Below, one piece after another: positions 31,259 through 40,715 of a DNA stretch of 64,000 nucleotides. Each line of letters begins with the position of its first letter. Position 1 is the stretch's first letter. Under the pieces are notes generated by a model. The model searched no databases. It was not told the origin of the DNA and saw nothing but the letters and a program-made list of their open reading frames with translations. The position numbers and the translations under genes are program-made. Origin of the DNA: Aquarana catesbeiana (Eukaryota; Chordata; Amphibia; Anura; Ranidae); assembly GCF_042186555.1 (NCBI RefSeq), contig NC_133333.1, positions 63,111,628 through 63,175,627 of the forward strand, written 5' to 3'.

Positions 31259-31275
31259 GGGACAGGGGGGGGCAC
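31259..31275 (+). promoter_or_regulatory. Polypurine tract of the Gmr1-type element
   Basis: GGGACAGGGGGGGGCAC immediately upstream of the 3' LTR. A G-rich purine run at this place primes plus-strand DNA synthesis in LTR elements. Confidence 0.75.
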
Positions 31276-31733
31276 TGTCGCGGACACTGGCTGCAAGGAC
31301 CTTTTTCTGTCCACATTCACCCTGTTATTTGGTATTTCTATATTAATCTTTTATTTTTTTTGAACTTGCCCAATACATGATTCTTGAAAGAGCTGATCAC
31401 ATTAACCTGCAGAGACGAACTGTCTGGTCACCAGGTCTGCCTTAAGTGTTGTGTTAATTAACATGTTAATTATATTATTGTCTTTTAAGTTTTTGCTAGA
31501 GGGGAGGGGGGAGTGTCCATGAGTCAGCCCTACCTCGTTATCTAACCCCTTGTGTTAAATGTGTATAAAAAGGCTGTGTTCTGTCCAATAAAGCAGTCAA
31601 GATTCTACAAGCTATTATCGACTAGACTTGTATTTACTGCAGCTATAATATTATATCTGTCTGATGGTCATACTGGAGTAAGCGGTGTTATTGACGGAGG
31701 CACTCAGTGGAGTGTGGGATAGGATCCGTCACA
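31276..31733 (+). repeat. 3' LTR of the Gmr1-type element
   Basis: 458 bases, identical to the 5' LTR by eye except G at 31417, where the 5' copy has A at 26447. Confidence 0.95.
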
Positions 31734-31985
31734 ATTACAATTCTTGATATAATATTTCACAGCAGGGCCCGTTACTGTGCCCACCAAGAGTAACTGTGAG
31801 GGCTTACAGTGTGGCACCACCACCACCAAAGGCCCAATTTTTCTGCCCCTGTTTAACAGTGGCATGTAATTACAATTCTTGATATAATATTTCACAGCAG
31901 GGCCTGTTCCTGCGCCCACCAAGAGTAACTGTGAGGGCTTACAGTGTTCTGGCACCACCACCAAAGGCCCAATTTTCCACAGTAT
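31734..31985 (+). repeat. hAT 3' tandem repeats, second and third copies
   Basis: ATTACAATTCTTGATATAAT starts at 31734 and again at 31869, a period of 135 bases; the third copy is cut short near 31985. Together with the copy before the Gmr1 element these form the hAT 3' subterminal array. Confidence 0.8.
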
Positions 31986-32009
31986 ATAGGGCAGGCTGTA
32001 TAGTATATA

Positions 32010-32421
32010 CAGGTGGTCTCCTATTTTCAAACATCCGACTTAAAAATGACTGCTACTTACAAACGGAGGGAGACAACAGGAAGTGAGAGGAAATCTACCC
32101 CTAGGAAGGGAAATTCTCCCCTGTAAGGGTTAATATGGGAAAAAGGTGTCTCCACTGATGCTTTATCACCAATCCTTATTTCCCTAATAACCCAAAATGT
32201 TCTAAATCCAATTGTAATTGGGACAGAAAGTGAGGTGAAATCTTCTGAACTGGAGCACAGATAGCAAAACAAATGTTACAGGGGTGATAACCCTTCCCTA
32301 TGTTATCCAAAAAGCTTAAAAATAGATTTTTTTGGCTGGAGCTACACTACACTACAGAGACAGATTCAACTTAAGAATAAACCTACAGTCCCTATCTTGT
32401 TTGTAACCCGGGGACCGCCTG
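32010..32421. mobile_element. Mariner/Tc-type MITE
   Basis: 412 bases, no gene, bounded by TA (32008-32009 and 32422-32423). Inverted ends: CAGGTGGTCTCCTATTTTC at the left and, reading inward from the right, CAGGCGGTCCCCGGGTTAC. A TA target with such ends fits the Tc1/mariner superfamily. It is nested in the 3' part of the hAT unit. Confidence 0.75.
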
Positions 32422-32727
32422 TATACTGCTGTTCAGAGTATATAGGGCTGGGGGCCCCACGCCTTTTTTTTTTTAAATTTGGGTGCGGGGTTCCCCTTAA
32501 TATCCATACCAGACCCAAAGGGCCTGGTAATGGGCTGGGGGGGCCATGCCGTTTTTCTCAATGATTTTCATCTATATTACCGGGACATGACAATACATTA
32601 CAGCCGCAAGCAGTTTTGACTTTAATTCCTTTAGAAATTTCATTTTGCTGCAGGGACTGTTCTAAACACTGGAAAAATGCGCCACTTTACAGGCATACTA
32701 TAGTCATCCCCCAGGCATGATATTTAA

Positions 32728-33895
32728 CCACTTCAATACAGGACACTTATACACCTTACTGCCCAGACCAATTTTCAGCTTTCAGCACTGTTGCAGTTTG
32801 AATGACAATTGCGCGGTCATCCAACACTGTACCCAAACTAAATTTTTATCATTTTTTTTCCCACAAATAGAGCTTTCTTTTGGTGGTATTTGATCACCTC
32901 TGCGGTTTTTATTTTTTGCTAAACAAATAAAAAAAGACCGAAAATTTTGAAAAAAATAAAAGTTTTGCTTTTGTTTCTGTTAAAATTTTTTGTAAATAAG
33001 TAAGTTTTCTCTTTCACTGATGGGCACTGATAAGGCGGCACCGATGAGGTGGCACCAATGAGCGGGCACTGATGATGGGCACTGATATGCGGCACTGATG
33101 GGCACTGGTAGGCGGCACTGATGGGTGGCACTGATATGCAGCACTGATGGGCATTGATAGGCAGCACTGATAGGCACTCATGGGTGGCACTGGGTGGCAC
33201 TGGTGGGCACTGATAGGCAACACTGATGGGCACTGAAAGGCTGCAAAGATGGGTTCTTATGGGTGGTACTGCTGGGTACTTATAGGCGGCACTGCTGGGC
33301 ACTGATGGGCACTGATAGGCAGCACTGATGGGCACTGATACGTGGCACTGATACGCGGCACTGATAGGCATCCCTGGTGGCACTGGCAGTGGTAAGCATT
33401 GTGAGTGGGCACTGATTGGCAGCTGCCTGGGCATTGATTGGCAGCTGCCTGGGCACAGATTAGTATTTCCCTGGGGGGCTAGGGGGCATACCTGGTGGTC
33501 CAGTGTGGATGGCTTCCATGGTGGTCCTGGGCGGCTTCCCTGGTGGTCCTGGGTGGGATCCAAGGGGGGGCTGTGCTGATAAACAATCAGCACAGACCCT
33601 CCTGTCAGGAGAGCAGCCGATCAGCTCTCCTCTACTCGCATCTGTCAGACGCGAGTGAGGAAAAGCCGATCACCAGCTCTTCCTATTTACATCATGATCT
33701 CTGAATCCGTCAGAGACTCTTTACCTACATCGGTGTTGCTGGGTGTCAGCCTGACACCCCGCAACAACGATCGCGGCAATGCGCGCCCCCGGGGTGCACA
33801 GTGGCTCAATATCCTGCGGACGTCATATGACGCCTAGTCAGGGTATTGAAACCACTTTGCCGCTGTCATTCTGCTATATGGCGGGCAGCAAGTGG
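32728..33895. mobile_element. Complete piggyBac-like MITE with internal minisatellite
   Basis: 1168 bases bounded by TTAA on both sides (32724-32727 and 33896-33899) with short inverted ends CCACTT...AAGTGG. Joining the flanks gives GATATTTAAAGGAATATT, an uninterrupted hAT 3' region. The TTAA target and CC-rich terminus fit piggyBac-type transposition. No transposase is encoded. Half-copies of the same family are at 1604-1946 and about 39640-39899. Confidence 0.8.
33019..33445. repeat. GGCACTGAT minisatellite inside the piggyBac-like MITE
   Basis: About 30 degenerate copies of a 10-15-base unit around GGCACTGATGGGCACTGATAGGC. It is free of stops on the minus strand, which yields a meaningless Cys/Pro/Ala-rich frame across 32919-33593. 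Confidence 0.85.
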
Positions 33896-34159
33896 TTAAA
33901 GGAATATTTCACTTTTATTTTTTCACTTTAAGCATTATTAAAATCACTGCTGCTTTGATACATGTCCCCTGGGGCAGGACCCGGGTCCCCAAGCACTTTT
34001 TATGACAATAACTTGCATATTAGCCTTTAAAATTAGCACTTTTGATTTTTCACGTTCGGGTCCCATAGACTTTAACGGTGTTCGCACGAACTTTTTGTCA
34101 GTTCGCATGTTCTGCTGCGAACCGAACCGGGGGGTGTTCGGCTCATCCCTACCCATTAT

Positions 34160-34200
34160 TATCACTGTCCCCAGGCCCGGATTTACTCCCTTTGCCGCTC
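34160..34200 (-). pseudogene. CR1 LINE, upstream endonuclease stub
   Basis: Directly after the hAT duplication the minus strand reads GTVII, which joins in frame with the MGDFNY start of the CR1 fragment at 14365. This shows that the hAT unit landed in the CR1 endonuclease. Beyond about 34200 the sequence no longer resembles CR1, so the copy is truncated at its 5' end there. Confidence 0.7.
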
Positions 34201-34429
34201 CAAGGCCGGGTCCTTCATTGCCCCCCCCCCCCGCGAGGGGTAAGGATTTTTCGCGGGCAATTTTTCAGGGCAGGTGTTAGTGCTTCAATCATCCCCGGCA
34301 CCATGGTTGGTATGGTGTCAGGATGATTGAAACGTATTATTTCTATCATTACATTGTAATATAAAATGAAATAGTTCAACTCACCATAATGTAGAATCGT
34401 TGGGAGCCCTGAGCGTGTCATTTGCCACC
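34201..34429. other. Non-coding repetitive sequence, unclassified
   Basis: Holds a C-run (34221-34232) and AT-rich sequence. No gene, TIR or TSD recognised. Confidence 0.3.
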
Positions 34430-34905
34430 ATCGCTTGTCACTTGCCATGCTGCCTGCCAACAGATGGGGATGTCACTTGCCACGCTGCCTGCTACCAGAT
34501 GGAGATGTCATTTGCCACTATGCCTGCCACCAGATGGAGATGTCACTTGCCACTATGCCTGCCACCAGATGGAGATGTCACTTGCCACTATGCCTGCCAC
34601 CAGATGGAGATGTCACTTGCCACGCTGCCTGCCACCAGATGGAGATGTCACTTGCCACTATGCCTGCCACCACATGGAGATGTCACTTGCCACGCTGCCT
34701 GCCACCAGATGGAGATGTCACTTGCCACTATGCCTGCCACCAGATGGAGATGTCACTTGCCACTATGCCTGCCACCAGATGGAGATGTCACTTGCCACGC
34801 TGCCTGGCTGCCACCAGATGGGGATGTAACTTGCCATGCTGCCTGGCTGCCACCAGATGGGGATGTAACTTGCCATGCTGCCTGGCTGCCACCAGATGGA
34901 GGAGG
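34430..34905 (+). repeat. 35-bp minisatellite, about 13 units
   Basis: Units of 35 bases beginning GGAGATGTCACTTGCCAC (starts at 34501, 34536, 34571 and so on), the last three lengthened to about 39-40 bases by an extra CTGG. Because 35 is not a multiple of three and no unit carries a stop in any frame, all three plus-strand frames stay open through the array. These are not genes. Confidence 0.92.
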
Positions 34906-34959
34906 GCGGAACAGTGGTGCGGGCAATGAGAGATGTCATCTCTCTCCCCCGCCTGCATA

Positions 34960-35280
34960 GAAACCAATCAGCTTACAGTTTTTGTTTGTCTTTTTTTTTT
35001 GTTAAAGCTTTATTGAACTAGCTGAAGTGAATACACCGCTCCTCCACCGCTCCTCTGCCACTCCTGCCCATCGAAAACAATGGATCAGCGCCGCCATACC
35101 GCCGGCAAAGCTGCAAAGAAGCTGCTGGCAGGACTTTTTGTGATGTGAAAGCACTCGGGTTTTCACACTGGGTTTGCAGCTGAGGCTTTTTTCAGGCGCT
35201 ATGCAGGTGCTATTTTTAGCGCCGTAGTGCCTGAAAAACGCCTCCAGTGTGAAAGGGGTCTTAATGTTTTCATATAAGGT
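34960..35280. mobile_element. Fragment of a non-autonomous element ending AGTGTGAAAGGGGTCTTAA
   Basis: Non-coding; a stretch with an internal poly(T) (34990-35001) ending in GTGTGAAAGGGGTCTTAA. Terminal GTGTGAA sequence beside TTAA or TA is typical of MITE ends, but the partner end was not found. Confidence 0.35.
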
Positions 35281-36271
35281 TCACAAAAACTGCACTAAAG
35301 AATTTCAAAATCTCGACTAGGTTTCTGCCATATGTAGAATAAACTTAACTACTGTGTATACATTTCCTAATCAAATAACTTGGATTTTATTTATAAATAT
35401 TTCCACAGGATTCACACAACTTTCACACAAAATTTCACATTTATTTAGAAAAATGTTTAATTCTTGTGTAAAATTAGTGTAAATCTTGTGCGAACACATT
35501 TATAAATAGTTATTTGATTGAAAAATACATACATGCGTAGGTTCCTTCTACATTTTGTAGAAACCATAAATCAAAAATTCTGAATGTCTCATGTGTAGTT
35601 GTTTCAATTCCAAAACAATAGGTCGCACACACCGGGGCAGTAAACTTGAGACATCTGATTGCTTATGAAAGGAAAGGGTTAATACCACGTTGATCCCTGA
35701 ATGTGTTAAAGCAGCCAGCACAGCAAGAGACAAATTTGTATTCAGTGGAAAAAGTTATGTGCAGCGGCAGAGCTCTAACAGAGCTCTAACAGAGCTCGAG
35801 CCGACAAGCTTCGTCTGAATATGATGATGTCTATTCAGACAAAATGCGTCTAATATAGCTCTGTTGGGGCCATTGCATTATGCTAATTGTATCTTAAGCG
35901 CTTTTTATCCATGAACATGTGAGTGTTCTTGATATTTTTACAATAAATTTGTATCTATGGATTTACACTATGTTGCGTTTCTCTGTTTCCCTTGGATATA
36001 TCGTCTGAGTGCCATCCGGATATAGTGTATGCCTTTGGTCTGCCACCTGATGAGTCCATCTAACCATCATGGTACCAAGTTACATTAGGGACCCAGGGAT
36101 CATCTCCCATTGTGGCTGGTACTAGCAGTTTGGAAGCTCCTCCATCAGTGTGATTACACCTCCTGCTTGGTTGACTCATGTGGTATAAGCCTTATTGAGT
36201 CCACTCGCTCCGATAAGCCATTTCATAATTGGTGGTGGATTCCTTCACTCATATGATCTCATGAACAGATA
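35281..36271. other. About 1 kb without recognised genes
   Basis: No coding frame of note. A triplicated GAGCTCTAACA lies near 35770-35800, and an AATAAA-type signal (ACAATAAATTTG) near 35940. Positions 36256-36334 match the end of a Tc1-like element different from the one at 36365 (CTCACTTTTGTGAGATACTGTA). Confidence 0.4.
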
Positions 36272-36364
36272 TAATAAAATATTTACAAAAATGTGAGGGG
36301 TGTACTCACTTTTGTGAGATACTGTATGGATGCACTAGACATCTTTTCTTGACTGTTATATATA
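36272..36364. repeat. Left arm of inverted flanking repeat around Tc1
   Basis: About 92 bases, the reverse complement of 38003-38094 with a single mismatch by eye. Its outer half (to about 36327) is the terminus of another Tc1-like element. Confidence 0.8.
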
Positions 36365-38002
36365 GATTGTGGATAGAAAGTATTCAGACACCCTTAAATT
36401 GTTCACTCTTTGTTATATTGCAGCCATTTGCTAAAATCATTTAAGTTATTTTTTTTTCCTCAATAATGTACACACAGCACCCCATATTGACAGAAAAACA
36501 CAGAATTGTTAACATTTTTGCAGATTTATTAAAAAAGAAAAACTGAACTATCACATGGTCCTAAGTATTCAGACCCTTTGCTGTGACACTCATATATTTA
36601 ACTCAGGTGCTGTCCATTTCTTCCGATCATCCTTGAGATGGTTTGACGCCTTCATTTGAGTCCAGCTGTGTTTGATTATACTGATTGGACTTGATTAGGA
36701 AAGCCACACACCTGTCTATATAAGACCTTACAGCTCACAGTGCATGTCAGAGCAAATGAGAATCGTGAGGTCAAAGGAACTGCCTGAAGAGCTCAGAGAC
36801 AGAATTGTGGCAAGGCACAGATCTGGCCAAGGTTACAAAAACATTTCTTCTGCACTTAAGGTTCCTAAGAGCACAGTGGCCTCCATAATCCTTAAATGGA
36901 AGACGTTTGGGATGACCAGAACCCTTCCTAGAGCTGGCCGTCCGGCCAAACTGAGCTATCGGGGGAGAAGAGGCTTGGTGAGAGAAGTAAAAAAGAACCC
37001 AAAGATCACTGTGGCTGAGCTCAAGAGATGCAGTCGAGAGATGGGAGAAAGTTGTAGAAAGTCAACTATCACTGCAGCCCTCCACCAGTCGGGGCTTTAT
37101 GGCAGAGTGGCCCGACGGAAGCCTCTCCTCAGTGCAAGACACATGAAAGCCCGCATAGAGTTTGCGAAAAAAAAAATGGAAGGACTCCAAGATGGTGAAA
37201 AATAAGATTCTATGGTCTAATGAGACCAAGATAGAACTTTTTGGCCTTAATTCTAAGCGGTATGTGTGGAGAAAACCAGGCACTGTTCATCACCTGTCAA
37301 ATACAGTCCCAACAGTGAAGAATGGAGGTGGCAGCATCATGTTGTGGGGGTGTTTTTCAGCTGCAGGGACAGGGCGACTGGTTGCAATCAAGGGAAAGAT
37401 GAATGCGGCCAAGTACAGGGATATCCTGGACGAAAACCTTCTCCAGAGTGCTCAGGACCTCAGACTGGGCCGAAGGTTTACCTTCCAACAAGACAATGAC
37501 CCTAAGCACACAGCTAAAATAACGAAGTTGTGGCTTCACAACAACTCAGTGACTATTCTTGCATGGCCCAGCCAGAGCCCTGACTTAAACCCAATTGAGC
37601 ATCTCTGGAGAGACCTAAAAATGGCTGTCAACCAACGCTTACCATCCAACCTGACAGAACTGGAGAGGATCTGCAAGGAGGAATGGCAGAGGATCCCCAA
37701 ATCCAGGTGTGAAAAACTTGTTGCATCTTTCCCAAAAAGGCTCATGGCTGTATTAGATCAAAAGGGTGCTTCTATGAAATACTGAGCAAAGGGTCTGAAT
37801 ACTTAAGACCATGTGATATTTCAGTTTTTCTTTTTTAATAAATCTCTAAAAATGTCAACAATTCTGTGTTTTTCTGTCAATATGGAGTGCTGTGTGTACA
37901 TTAATGAGGAAATAAAATGAACTTAAATGATTTAAGCAAATGGCTGCAATATAACAAAGAGTGAAAAATTTAAGGGGGTCTGAATACTTTCCGTCCCCAC
38001 TG
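36365..38002 (+). mobile_element. Tc1-like transposon
   Basis: A 1.64-kb element bounded by TA, with inverted ends of about 85 bases. The right end reads inward CAGTGGGGACGGAAAGTATT and the left end carries a degraded version (GATTGTGGATAGAAAGTATT); both continue with CACTCTTTGTTATATTGCAG. One transposase gene lies inside, with one frameshift. The immediate flanks form an inverted repeat and the right end is partly duplicated at 38095-38132. Confidence 0.88.
36744..37785 (+). pseudogene. Tc1 transposase (one frameshift, first catalytic Asp replaced)
   Basis: Starts MSEQMRIVRSKELPEELRD. The first frame (36744-37205) holds the paired-like DNA-binding region with ISSALKVPKSTVASI and the GRPAKLS linker. 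The reading then moves to the +1 frame in a run of ten A (37167-37176) and continues to 37785. The catalytic region has WSNETKIELFG, where the family has WSDET, so the first catalytic Asp is Asn; the other two are present (FQQDNDPKHTA and DLNPIEHLW, DD34E spacing). Total length, about 347 codons, equals the family norm. Two independent defects mean it is inactive. Confidence 0.88.
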
Positions 38003-38132
38003 TATATATAACAGTCAAAAAAAGATGTCTAGTGCATCCATACAGTATCTCACAAAAGTGAGTACACCCCTCACATTTTTGTAAATATTTTATTAAGGGG
38101 GTCTGAATACTTTCCGTCCCCACTGTATATAT
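38003..38132. repeat. Inverted copy of the left flank plus duplicated Tc1 end
   Basis: 38003-38094 is the reverse complement of 36272-36364. It is followed at 38095-38132 by a direct copy of the last 38 bases up to the Tc1 terminus and flank (AAGGGGGTCTGAATACTTTC, also at 37973). Suggests template switching during repair. Confidence 0.8.
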
Positions 38133-38489
38133 TTTCTATGTATTCTATTTGTTATCATGTGTCATTACATGTTCAACACTATTTATGATAGACACAATAA
38201 TCACATAGGCACTTTTTAGTGTTTGGTTCACTTTTCAGATTGCACTGTAGCCATACAGGTTTGTTTGTTCATTTATTAGCACTGCACATAACTTTTTCCA
38301 TCTGATTGCTTACACATCACCATACAATTACCTAAAATGCAACACTTTTTTTTGACTGAAAGGGAGAGCAATTCCAAAATTTTGAGTGGTCACTAAAACA
38401 GAAAAAAAGAGGATGTCTATTAGTGGGGACACTTGTTCCTGTTACAACTTTCTCAGAGAAAATGTCCCAACTTTGCAGGGATTATCTCT
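38133..38489. other. Intervening sequence without recognised features
   Basis: AT-rich, no coding frame, no terminal repeat found. Confidence 0.4.
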
Positions 38490-38720
38490 TAAGCTTGCCA
38501 TACATGGATCGAAATTCAGCTGCTAAACTTGCTGAATTTAAATCAATGTATGGGCAAAGTGGTTGTACCAATCGACTGTATAACTGCCCTGTTGGATTTT
38601 TGCTGCTCGATCAGAGTGATTTGACACTGTCAGAATACAAAGACTCAACAGGGAGGATTCCTCCTTCAACTGAGCCATCTATGGACTGCTTTACTTCCTG
38701 TAGTATCTGAAAGTGAAAAG
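38490..38720. mobile_element. MITE fragment related to the one at 40716-42345
   Basis: Begins TTAAGCTTGCCATACATGG followed by ATCGAAATTCAGC. The same words, inverted, end the element at 42345 (ATCCATTTATGGCCAGCTTAA). The second end is not seen. Confidence 0.5.
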
Positions 38721-38749
38721 AAATTGTCCCCCCAAGGACAAGGACATCA

Positions 38750-39000
38750 TTAACCGCTTGCCAACCATATAACTTACATATACAGCGGCAAGGCGCCTCT
38801 GCTGCGCAGGAGCATATGCCTAGTACACAATCCTGCACTTCCATATCTGGGGCGCGCATGGGTGCCACCGCTGGCACGCTCCCTCTGTGATTACACACAG
38901 CTGGAGCTGATCAGCGGATACCACCGACTCAATGTCCACCGACACCCAACGATCATTGGGCAGAGAGCCAGAACAGTTATGCAAACAAGGCAGATCACCA
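38750..39000. mobile_element. TTAA-flanked element fragment
   Basis: TTAACCGCTTGCCAACC at 38750 resembles TTAACCACTT, the start of the piggyBac-like family at 32724. Non-coding; the other end was not found. Confidence 0.4.
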
Positions 39001-39639
39001 TTCTGTCAGTAGGGGAGACATTTAAAAAACATAAATAGTGCAGCGCTAAATAAAACTAGACTAAATCACTAAGGATTAATAAATGTATGAACTTCAGAGA
39101 GAAGTCCATGCATATAAATGAGTAAATAGGGAGTAAGGCAGATAAAGTCCTCAGCTGTGAACACTTGTGCTGGTAAAGATGCTTTTCAATCTGGTGCAGA
39201 TTCATGAAAATACCACCACCGACAGAAATACAAGCCGCTCACCTTGCAAAGTGGACTTACTGAACTAACAGGTCTACAAAAGCCTTCCCCTCACAAGGGG
39301 TAAAGAGGTAAAGATGTTTTCCAGAGATCCAGCTCATATTATACATCCACTGGCTTTACTGCTCCAAATCGCAAATCAGATCTCCCAATCAATGTTGTTA
39401 CAGACAAACCTTGTTGTACCATGTAAGATCAAAATGAGACATCCATAGTGCTCTCTGTATAAACTCAGTACATTTTATTTAAATCCAAAAGTAAAACTAC
39501 TCACAAGTGAAGCACTGTGATCCCAGTGCTAAGAATGAAATTGTTTGCTGCAAGCTGCAAGCATGTCTCACAGAGACAGAGTGGAGGGTGGCTGCTGCTG
39601 ATGTGTTCAGGTTCTCCTGTCGGGAGTCTGGAGGACCTG
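39001..39639. other. Non-coding repetitive sequence, unclassified
   Basis: No gene. GTGCAGCGCTAAATAAAAC near 39040 and TTCAGAGAGAAGTCCATGC near 39100 look repeat-derived, but I cannot name a family. A short TA run lies at 39641-39652. Confidence 0.35.
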
Positions 39640-39899
39640 AATATATATATATATTTATTTTTACAAAATTGTCTGTCTTTTTTTTAGGGCACAAAAGATA
39701 AAAATTGCAGACATGATCAAATACCACCAAAAAAATGTTGTTTGTGACATTTTATTTGTGGTAAAAAAAAGGGACATACATTTTATTTGGGTACAGTGTC
39801 CCACGACTGTGCAATTGTCAGTTAAAATAACGCAGTGCTGTATTGCAAAAAATGGCCTGGTCATGGAGGGGGTACATTTTCCAGAGCTGAATTGATTAA
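39640..39899 (-). mobile_element. Half of a piggyBac-like (TTAA) MITE
   Basis: Same family and orientation as 1604-1946: GATCAAATACCACC, TTTGGGTACAGTGTC and AAAAATGGCCTGGTCAT in order, ending GAGCTGAATTGA plus TTAA (39896-39899). Only one end is present. Confidence 0.55.
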
Positions 39900-39952
39900 A
39901 GAAACTGACACAAGTTTTGACTCCTTTCTACTCTTTTTAAAACAAACACTTA

Positions 39953-40386
39953 TGCCCTGTACACACGGACGGATTTTCAGACGGAAAATGTGTGATAGGA
40001 CCTTGTTGTCGGAAATTCCGACCGTGTGTGGGCTCCATCACACATTTTCCATCGGATTTTCCGACACACAAAGTTTGAGAGCAGGCTATAACATTTTCCG
40101 ACAACAAAATCCGTTGTCGGAAATTCTGATTGTGTGTACACAAATCCGACGCACAAAGTGCCACGCATGCTCAGAATAAATAAAGAGATGAAAGCTATTG
40201 GCTACTGCCCCGTTTATAGTCCCGACATACGTGTTTTACGTCACCGCATTCAGAATGATTGGATTTTCTGACAACTTTGTGTGACAGTGTGTATGCAAGA
40301 CAAGTTTGAGCCAACATCCGTCAGAAAAAATCCTAGGATTTTGTTGTCGGAATGTCGGATCAATGTCCGACCGTGTGTACGGGGCA
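39953..40386. mobile_element. Complete Harbinger-type MITE
   Basis: 434 bases with a 3-bp duplication TTA (39950-39952 and 40387-40389), the PIF/Harbinger target. Inverted ends: TGCCCTGTACACACGGACGG at the left and TGCCCCGTACACACGGTCGG reading inward from the right. The interior is built of repeated TTTTCCGACA and GTTGTCGGAA words. No coding frame. The ends resemble the left end of the Harbinger transposon at 42389 (TGGCCCGTACACGCG). Confidence 0.85.
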
Positions 40387-40389
40387 TTA

Positions 40390-40715
40390 AACTTTGGGCT
40401 TTAGATATACTGTATGTACATTAAACAATGAATTACATTATTTACTTAAACATGTTTATGTTTAAGTAAAGAGGTGTAATAACATCGATATACTTTCAAA
40501 ATTCAAAATGATTAACTAAATGTTTTTGCGCTAATATTTTAGGATGCACAGTTGACTTATTACGTAGTAATGGAAGAAAATTATCAAGTCTCATTTTGGT
40601 GCCTTGTTTTACTTAATATGACATCTAACTGCACAGCAGTTACATAAAATGTCCGGCGTCACTGATTTCATACAGGCAATAGCTGTGAATGTAATAATAG
40701 TTCTTTCCTTTAAAG
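40390..40715. other. Intervening sequence without recognised features
   Basis: AT-rich non-coding sequence; a small ACATGTTTATGTTTAAGTAAA partial palindrome lies near 40448. Confidence 0.4.

Larger units (their letters stand above)
26306..31733 (+). mobile_element. Gmr1-type Ty3/Gypsy LTR retrotransposon, young
   Basis: A complete 5428-base element with two 458-base LTRs (26306-26763 and 31276-31733) and an exact 5-bp duplication ATTAC (26301-26305 and 31734-31738). By direct reading the LTRs differ only at 26447/31417 (A versus G). Pol has integrase before reverse transcriptase, the arrangement that defines the Gmr1 group of deuterostome Gypsy elements. The whole coding region is one reading frame from 26843 to 31198 with a single in-frame TGA at 28547-28549. 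Little else argues against recent or current mobility. Confidence 0.95.
14369..34151 (+). mobile_element. hAT DNA transposon with five or more later insertions
   Basis: The outer boundaries carry an exact 8-bp duplication CCCATTAT (14361-14368 and 34152-34159), the hAT target size, and imperfect terminal inverted repeats TAGGGATTAGC at the left and TAGGGATGAGC at the right. The left end holds three perfect hairpins, a TATA box and roughly 107-bp subterminal repeats. The transposase gene lies at 17769-18695 plus 23788-26051, and 135-bp repeats follow its 3' end. Removing a second hAT-like element, the Sushi Gypsy, the Gmr1 Gypsy, a mariner-type MITE and a piggyBac-like MITE leaves an element of about 5.7 kb. 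The gene has stops and frameshifts, so the copy is inactive. Confidence 0.9.

Noticed and set aside
32919..33593. 224-codon minus-strand ORF rich in SVPISAAYQCP repeats
   Set aside because: It reads through the GGCACTGAT minisatellite of a piggyBac-like MITE; no domain, and half-copies of the MITE lack it.
34400..34960. Three overlapping plus-strand ORFs of 135-186 codons
   Set aside because: All are readings of the same 35-bp minisatellite in different frames; repeated Cys/His/Met peptides only, with no start context or homology.
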